From Gossypium raimondii (lineage: Eukaryota > Streptophyta > Magnoliopsida > Malvales > Malvaceae): a DNA stretch of 64,000 nucleotides. Shown in pieces: positions 57,398 to 64,000 of the stretch (position 1 is its first letter; every line of letters begins with the position of its first letter). Below the pieces are notes generated by a model that saw only the letters and a program-made list of their open reading frames with translations, made no database searches and had not been told where the DNA came from. Made by a program: the position numbers and the translations under genes. Location of the stretch: positions 46,943,980 to 47,007,979 of the forward strand of contig NC_068575.1 in NCBI RefSeq assembly GCF_025698545.1. Reading direction: 5' to 3'.

Positions 57398-57562
57398 AAA
57401 AAAAAGTTCTAGTCCCCAACAATACTTGTAAAACTCAGGAGAGGTGTCAATATAGGATGTATAATAATTATAAAACTTGCCTACGCGTAGAGGGACTTGA
57501 ACTACTTACCCAATGCATATAGGCAACTCACCTACAAACATGATACCACTTGAGCTATGTAT
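57398..57562 (-). repeat. tRNA-derived SINE candidate
   Basis: On the minus strand an A-box-like TAGCTCAAGTGGTA (57557-57544) is followed about 54 nt later by a B-box-like AGTTCAAGTCCC (57503-57492). After a further 80 nt the sequence runs into a T12 tract (57409-57398). This fits an RNA polymerase III tRNA-like head with a 3' T tail, but no target duplication was established and the cloverleaf is not intact, so it is not a functional tRNA. Confidence 0.45.
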
Positions 57563-57615
57563 AATCCATGTATATAGTCCATTGCTCGACAGACGACATT
57601 TTGAAGAATTCCCTT

Positions 57616-60600
57616 TATAACAATCATTTTTCAGTGGTATCGAAAATAGTGGTTTCAGAACCACAAATCCAATGAGTAAGTTAGTATTGTTATTTAATAT
57701 TTATGAGTCAATTATAATATTATATTAAATTTTGGTTTAATAATTTTATAAATTGAACGAATAAATAAGTATAAGTGGTTCAATCCAAAAGTCAAGTGGT
57801 TTTTGGAAATGAGGTACTGGGACATTATTTTCGTAATTTAAGGTCGTTAACATTTTTATTAAATATTTATTGAGTCATATTATAGGTGAATTGAAGTTTG
57901 GCCCGATAATTTTGACGATTAATTGCTTAATTAAGGTAAAAGGATTAAATTGTAAAAGAGGTAAAAGTTAATTGCTATAGATTTAAAATAGTAAAGGGAC
58001 CAAAATGGTAATTAAACCATGGTCAAAAAGTCCAAGCGGTGGTCGATATGATTAATCCACTAGCTTTTGGGCTATTTGCTTATTAAGTCCTAATTAGTTT
58101 TAGGTTAAATTGGAATTAAGCTTGTTTAGTTAAAATTTAAAATAATTGAAGGTCCAGTTGTGTAATTAAACCCTCCTTAGATGGTAATTATACCATATAC
58201 TTATATTATGGACATTTATGGACATGATTTAGTAATTTTATAAGTTATATTAAAGGGTAATTTAGTAAAAAGTTAGAATGTAAGTTAAATTAAGGAAAAT
58301 TAAAATATAATATAAACATTTTCTTTTCTTCTTCATGTAGAAACAGCCAAAATACCTTGAAGAAACTAGAGAGAGCTTCGGTCAACTTTGGTCCTTCAAT
58401 TTGGTGAGTAAACCTCGTCTATATTTAGTAACTTTTATATTTTTGAGCCTGTATTAGCTTGATTTAGCTAACCCAAGAATTAATTTGTAAAACTGTAAAA
58501 TGTTATGGATTATGCCATTTATGAGTTTTAGTTGTTCTTGAAGTTTTATGTTAGATTATTAAGCTTGATTGTTAAATAGGACTATTTTATAAAATGATTT
58601 TTGGTGAATTTAATATTTAAGGACTAAAATGTGAAAGTAGTAAAATTACAAGGACTTGTTGTGAAATAACAAAAATTATGGGTTGTAGTGAGGCCCTAGG
58701 TCAATTGGTTAAACTTACTTTTCATTGAAAATAGTTAAATTGCGTTTTTTTACTTAGGGACTAAATTGTATAAAAGTAAAATGGTAGGGTAATTTTGTAA
58801 AAATGTAAAAGGACATAATTGCATAAAATGAGTTAATTTTGATGTTAGAAGTTGATAATTGAATGGAATTATTATTTTAGATTAAGAAATAAATCGATCA
58901 GACTCAAATCATAGAAAAACTAAAGTAACGGATTGATCGTTGTCTCGACTTCGTCTTCGTTTTGGTCAGGTAAGTTCGTTCGGTTTAATTGTAATACAAT
59001 TTAAATGCTTGTTATATAGACCTATTTATTGAATGTTGATTAATGAATTAATGCTTGTACATGGAAATGGAATTAATGTGTTATTATCGCTTGATCACTA
59101 ATGAAATGCCCTGAGCCAGATGAACGTTGGATAGATTACAATTGGCATGCCAACAAGTTATTTGTGCACAGTACTGGATTGGTATGAGATGTGACGATGA
59201 TTTCTGTATATCCTCTGTTTACTAAATATATTGAGGTGGGAGCATTTGTTGTGGACTATCGAGTTATATTAAAGTGTTAATTTGGTGTGTTACGAGGACA
59301 GACGTTAGCCTTTGGGATAGGCACTTGGTGCCGAGGTGTGTTATCAATTGGATTAGCTCGTATGAATGCCTGGTGTGGTCTGGATGGCTAACCATGTACT
59401 CATATCCATATATCGTTTATCGGGCAATGTTTTATTGATCATTGAATGTTATTGAAGTGTGAGAAATTGATTTGTACTATTGTTGAGCATTACTCACTTG
59501 TTGTGAGCTGTGATTGACAGGAACTCTGTTAGTAACCTTGTTATTTGAATTATTATTTTAATTTAGTAAGCTTTATCGTTTGATTGAAAAACTTACTAAG
59601 CTTTATGTAAGCTTACTTGTGTCTTTGTCTTTTTCTTTGTAGATTATGTATTTGTGGAAATCGAGAGATTGGATAAAATTGAAGAATCACACTATCCAAG
59701 AATCTTTTGGTAGACTTTGAGTATAACCTTGGCTTATATGGCATGTAATAGGCTAATGGTGGATGTTTTGTGGTAGTCTTAAGCACATATGTGGTATCTT
59801 GATGTACTTGTATTATTGTTGTGTCAAGTAGCTATTTGAGCCACGTATGCTTAATTTGTGAAGGCATGAGTGGTGAGTGGTTGATGCTAGCAAGCATAAA
59901 TTGGTAAGTTTTGTTATTTGATGTGGTATGCATTAATAACTTGAAAGTTTAGCTTGATAATGATTTGTTATGTGATTGAAATGTGGTGTCAACGGTGGCA
60001 CATTGGTTAGACACATAGGATGGTTGATTAACTTTGATTTGAGAGCTTTAAAATGCATTCCAAAGTCTTGTGAACATGTGTGTAAGTGTATAATTGGGTT
60101 CGTAAGCATTTGGATGTGAAATGAGCATGTTTTGGGACATTTTTGGGTACACACAGGCTGTCACACGGTCGTGTGCCCCGAACGTATTAGGTGCAGGGTT
60201 TACACGGGCTGGCACACGGCCTATGTCACGACCGTGTGACCCAAGCCAGTGATTTACATGGCCTAAGCACACGGACGTGTGGGATAACCACATGGCCTTG
60301 TCTGGACCGACACAGTCTGGGCTCTGTCACACGGCCTGGACACATGGTCGTATGACCCTGATTTGAAAATTTTCACTTTTACCCCAAATCTTCTGTTTTG
60401 TCTCGAATTGGTCCCCGATTGATCCTAAACTATTTTAAAGGTCTCGTAAGCTCGATTTAAGACCCATAAGTGTAGGTTCTACTCCAATCTGAATTATTTA
60501 TGAAATTTCGTTAATTAATTCGATAACTTGATGCTATCTGTTATTGATTGTTTTGAATCATCCAATAATACTCTGTAACCCTAATCTGGCAACGAAAATG

Positions 60601-60616
60601 GGTTATAGGTGTTACA
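57616..60616. mobile_element. Solo LTR of the TGTAAC/TGTTACA family, about 3 kb
   Basis: It begins TATAACAATC (from TGTAAC) and ends AGGTGTTACA. It carries the two-module head (57616-57778 and 57779-57880) and the CACACGG cluster near the 3' end. It has no coding domain and no primer-binding site after it. Flanking pentamers ccctt and ctctc do not match, so a target duplication is not visible. I associate this LTR type with large Gypsy families of cotton. Confidence 0.7.
60150..60355. repeat. Cluster of CACACGG / CCGTGTG motifs
   Basis: Motifs such as tcacacggtcgtgtg, ggcacacggcc, cacgaccgtgtgaccc, gcacacggacgtgtggg and tcacacggcctgg recur about every 30-40 bp. Several are near-palindromes able to form short hairpins. 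Confidence 0.8.
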
Positions 60617-60837
60617 CTCTCGGAGTAAACTCCTTTAAAATTTAGTGTTGGGTATGCTTACGAGGAATTCTTAGCATAGTCTTAAAGAATTCCCCCAATG
60701 CCTCTAAGAATATTCACAAACGACACCATTGACATTGAATTTAACATAACAATAACCTGGAGGCTTTCAGTGGATCAATTGCTTAAGCCCAATTCGTTTC
60801 GCAAAGGGCACAAAATTGTTTGAATCTATAAGAAAAT
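60617..60837 (-). pseudogene. LINE RNase H fragment
   Basis: The minus strand reads KPPGYCYVKFNVNG and, after a frame change, GIGGIL*DYAKN. This resembles the start of the RNase H domain at the C-terminus of plant LINE polyproteins (PPPG.VKFNVDG ... GGVLRD). Stops and a frameshift are present. It lies beyond the Gypsy insertion, in the same strand and order as the zinc-binding fragment at 63297-63760. Confidence 0.6.
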
Positions 60838-61162
60838 TGATAAGAACGAAACTAGAGGTAGGAAGAAGAAAGCAAAAACAGCGAGAAGAAGAGAAGAAAA
60901 TTGATTGAGAAATTGTGTGCATAATAGTTTTTTCCTTTTATAACCACCCCTACCCAATTACATCCAGATATATAAGAAAAATAAAGAAATTGTTGCTCAA
61001 AAGTTAGTTAAAGCGAATGGTAAAACTAATGGTACGGATAATGCCTTTAAACACTCTGTTTCACTAAACTATGCTACGCATCATTTCATTAAAATCAAAC
61101 CCCTAAATGCTCCATTTCACTATTAGGCCAATTGTTTCTTATACTAGTTTTGACCCATAACA
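60838..61162 (-). repeat. Short-LTR Gypsy 3' LTR
   Basis: It runs from TGATAAGAACGAAAC to GACCCATAACA. The polypurine tract GATAAGGAGGTATT (minus) abuts it. Confidence 0.88.
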
Positions 61163-61175
61163 AATACCTCCTTAT

Positions 61176-62800
61176 CAAATGGATCCTTGTCCTCAATGAT
61201 CAAGATGAGGAAATGCATCTTTTAACTGCTACAATGACTCCTACGTGTGCTTAAGGAGCATGAAGACCTCCTTGAGATATGCTAAGTGCTCAAACCAGGT
61301 GGTAGAGTACACTAGTATATCATCAAAGAAAACCAAAATTGTCCTCTTGAACAGTGGTTTAAAAATGGTGTTCATTAGCCCTTGAAAGGTAGAATGGGCA
61401 TTAGTGAGCCCAAAAGGCATCACCCAAAACTCATAATGACATTCATGAGTTTTGAAGGTCGTTTTTGGAATGTCAACTTCATACATTCTAATCTGGTGAT
61501 AACTAGATCTTAAATCCAATTTGGAAAACACCCTAGCCTATCCCAATTCATCAAGAAGCTCCTCAATAATTGGAATTGGAGATCGATCTTTGATTGTCAG
61601 CTAGTTGAGTTGTATATAGTCTACATAGAGCCTTCAGCTGCCATTTTTTTTCTTCACCATCACCACTAGAGAGACAAAGGGGCTACAACTATCCCTGATT
61701 ATGCTAGCTTGAAGCATCTCTCTAATTAGTTTTTCCAATCAAGTCTTTTGAATCATGGGGTACCTATAGGATCTGACTCTTACAACTGCCATTTTATCCT
61801 TAAGAGAGATTTTGTGGTCTTGGAGCCTGGCAGGAGGTAAGCCAATAATAACTTGGAAGATATCTCCAAATTCATCAATGAGTAACTGTAATTCCTCAGG
61901 TGTGGCTCAAGAGGAGACTGCTGATAAAGTCACTTGGTCAGCTAGGGTCATGAACAAGGTACAAGGATCTATCTCTCTACCAATCATTAACAAACATTTG
62001 GCTGACTATCCATGCTTCGTCACTTCAATGTTGCATGGTAGAATTCCTTGGATAGTGTAGGGAACTCCTTTAAAAGATAATTACATGGTCATAGACCCAA
62101 AGTTCCAGTTTATTAATCCTAGGAAGCCATTGTATGCCTAGGACTTCATCACACCCCTTAAGAGGTAAAACCATGAAATTAGTAGTAAAAATGACCCTTG
62201 GACCTCCCATTCCATGCCCTTGCATGTGCCCCTGGAAAAGAGTTGCCTCACATTAGCTACAATGACCCTCATCTGCTACCACGGTTAGACAGGTAGTGTT
62301 CCACTGAGCCTTGCTGCTTCAATGTCACCAGTTCAGCCATTGAATCTTTGAAAATGCTTGATCCAAAATGTTCTTTCAGGCTACGAGCATAACATGCCCA
62401 ATATAGCAAATGAAGACCCTCATGCTTCTGGGAATAGAAGTGATGCCAATCCAAGGCTTGCCTCTCCAGATGGGGCATCACCATGCGTATCTTGTCACAC
62501 TCAGGCACCTCTTCTGCTGCAAAGTATTGTTCAAACTTCAACCACCAACCCCTGAAATCAAAACCATCAAAACGAGGACAGTCTAACCTATTGGAACGTA
62601 CTTGGAGGAATCCTTCTTCAGGCAAACTGGCAATGGTAGGACCTAAGGATGGTTGAGGAACCTCTAGTGATCCTTGGGTGGAAATCTCGGGGGTGGTCCT
62701 CCAAGACCCCCTTCCCTTTGACCGTAGCAGCAGCCAACATACTCAAAAAAAAAAAGATTTCCCATATATTTCTCAAATCGGAAGGGTAGTTCCAGTCAAA
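61176..62800 (-). pseudogene. Gypsy gag-protease-RT relic
   Basis: Gag lies at about 62625-62269 (RLDCPRFDGFDFRGWWLKFE, FAAEEVPECDKIRMVMPHLE). A protease tail (VLGIQWL) lies near 62130, and the RT entry region (LPPARLQDHKISLKDKMAVV; SLVVMVKKK) lies at about 61830-61640. The RT palm ([40 protein letters not shown]) lies at 61531-61241. Stops and frame changes occur between the blocks. The rest of RT, RNase H and integrase are deleted. Confidence 0.88.
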
Positions 62801-62974
62801 ATTCATCCTTAAATCCCTGAAGCTGAGTCTCCAATTTAGTATCCCACTTAGCATCCAACTGTGACAACTCACACTGTATCTTCACCATCTCTTACTGCAG
62901 AACACTCACATCCTTCTACAATCGCATGGCAACCCCATCCCAGTCATAGAGAATCATTGAAACTCCGATACCCT

Positions 62975-63296
62975 TTATAAGAACGAAACTAAAAGAAGAA
63001 AGTAGAAATAATGAGAAGGAGGAGATCAAGAAAATTGATTGAGAAATTGTGTGCATAACAATTTTTCCTTTCATGACCACCCTTACCCAATTACATCTAC
63101 ATATATAGGAAAAATAAAGGAAATTGCTATTTAACAATTAGTTAAAGCAAACGGTAAAACTAACGGTATGGACAACGCTTTTAAATGCTCCATTTCACTA
63201 AACCATGCTACGCATCGTTTCATTAAAACCCGACTCCTAAACGCTCTGTTTCACTATCAAGTCAATTGTTTCTTATTCTAGGTTCAACCCATAACA
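62975..63296 (-). repeat. Short-LTR Gypsy 5' LTR
   Basis: Pairs with 60838-61162; starts TTATAAGAACG (from TGATAAG) and ends CAACCCATAACA. Confidence 0.88.
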
Positions 63297-63760
63297 AAAA
63301 TTTTCAAGGGTAGTGCTAGAGTAGGGCCATTTTGCACGACACCATGAACCTAACCTCAGCTTGATAGTATCAATAAGCTGAGTACATCGACACCCTTGCC
63401 ATTAAACACACCGTCATTCTTGGAAAGCCATACAGACCACGCAATTGCATAGAAAGTCATTTTCCACAAAAAATTGAATCTTTTGAAGGGAAAAGAAGAC
63501 ATCCAAGCATTAAAGAAAAGAATATGGTCATTGGGGAGAGCCATCTGGATGTTCTAAATGCAGCAACAGTTTTGACAAATCTTCCACACAAATTCGTAAG
63601 AGAAAAAGTGAGATTAATCGTTCCCTGGTCCTTGAAACAACAAACACAAGCAGTAGAATAAAAGGAGATTATAGCATGGGCACTATCTAGCACAAATGAG
63701 CAAAAAGAGCATGTCTGTAATGTCGATCCTTTAACCCACACCAACCTCCTTGTCATTACT
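63297..63760 (-). pseudogene. LINE zinc-binding RT (zf-RVT) fragment
   Basis: The minus strand encodes CSFCSFVLDSAHAI (63715-63674) and, in another frame, FNFLWKMTFYAIAWSVWLSK followed by NDGVFNGKG (about 63500-63390). This is the zf-RVT and linker region of plant LINE polyproteins. The frame is broken. The Gypsy insertion cuts the element just downstream. Confidence 0.7.
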
Positions 63761-64000
63761 TTTAGGGTAAACTGTACAAATAAAGAGAAAATCAGAAAAT
63801 GCTTGTAAAAGACTCACCTATTCAGGGGATCTAGTTTCCCATCCATTTTCCGTCCTCAACGACAACAAATTAGGAGAAAACCCAATGAAACTCTCCACTT
63901 TCTCAAGCCTAAGCTTCTTACTGACATGAAATCCCCAACACATTCACACTCTCTCGCATTCCTTCCTTTAAACCAACACCTTTAAATATTAAACACTCCA
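63761..64000. other. Window end, no feature recognised
   Basis: Mixed-composition DNA. It could be the upstream part of the LINE or its host sequence; I cannot identify it. Confidence 0.3.

Larger units (their letters stand above)
60838..63296 (-). mobile_element. Internally deleted Gypsy LTR retrotransposon with short LTRs
   Basis: LTRs of 325 and 322 bp (60838-61162, 62975-63296) are flanked by a perfect duplication AAAAT (60833-60837, 63297-63301). On the minus strand come a degraded primer-binding site (GGGTATCGGAG), gag, protease remnant and RT. After the RT palm the sequence jumps to a pol C-terminal phrase (KDAFPHLD) and the polypurine tract at 61163-61175. RNase H and integrase are missing, so only 2.46 kb remain. 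Confidence 0.88.

Noticed and set aside
57492..57557. Possible tRNA gene
   Set aside because: A and B boxes are present but the acceptor stem and anticodon arm do not pair properly; a SINE head is more likely.

Overview
This is plant nuclear DNA: it has spliced genes with GT/AG introns, a resistance-gene fragment cluster, and layers of LTR retrotransposons and MITEs. The repeat types (an LTR carrying clustered CACACGG/CCGTGTG motifs, MITEs ending TAGAGGTGCTC and TAGGGGTGAGC) are ones I associate with cotton (Gossypium). That assignment is inference from memory, not a database match. Strands, splice sites, repeat ends and target-site duplications (TSDs) were read from the sequence by eye. Lineage names for repeats rest on protein motifs.

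Layout. 1-5.4 kb: the 3' flank of a CC-NB-LRR (CNL) paralogue whose coding part lies left of the window, split by a Copia element (375-5238, minus). 7.0-9.9 kb: a gag-only LTR element with one truncated LTR. 10.8-11.9 kb: two nested MITEs. 13.0-16.4 kb: CNL copy B, almost full length but with one internal stop and a damaged C-terminus. 17.4-27.3 kb: CNL copy C, a relic lacking its CC domain and P-loop, split by a second Copia element (18209-23163) and a 2.4-kb solo LTR (23242-25626). 27.3-32 kb: decayed LTRs of a TGTAAC-type family and a 1.2-kb hAT-type MITE.

33-54.6 kb is the gene-bearing part. It holds a SINA-like RING E3 ligase (33022-35977, plus), a frameshifted PADRE/DUF4228 pseudogene (about 39 kb), a six-exon C2H2 zinc-finger gene (40337-42323, plus), a truncated DNA ligase 6-like locus (about 43.8-46.7 kb, minus) and an intact eight-exon nuclear lamina gene of the CRWN/NMCP1 family (47796-54649, minus).

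54.7-64 kb is repeat-rich again: a 410-bp hAT-type MITE, a tRNA-like SINE candidate, a 3-kb solo LTR with the CACACGG cluster, and a LINE relic interrupted by an internally deleted Gypsy element (60838-63296).

The genes do not form a pathway. The three intact loci (SINA-like, C2H2, CRWN) look like ordinary housekeeping or regulatory genes. The rest records tandem CNL duplication followed by retrotransposon insertion and decay. I found no clear sign of an undescribed molecular system. The most useful observations are the single-stop CNL, the ligase-less LIG6 locus with an altered metal-binding motif, the gag-only element with triplicated zinc knuckles, and the reconstructable insertion order.
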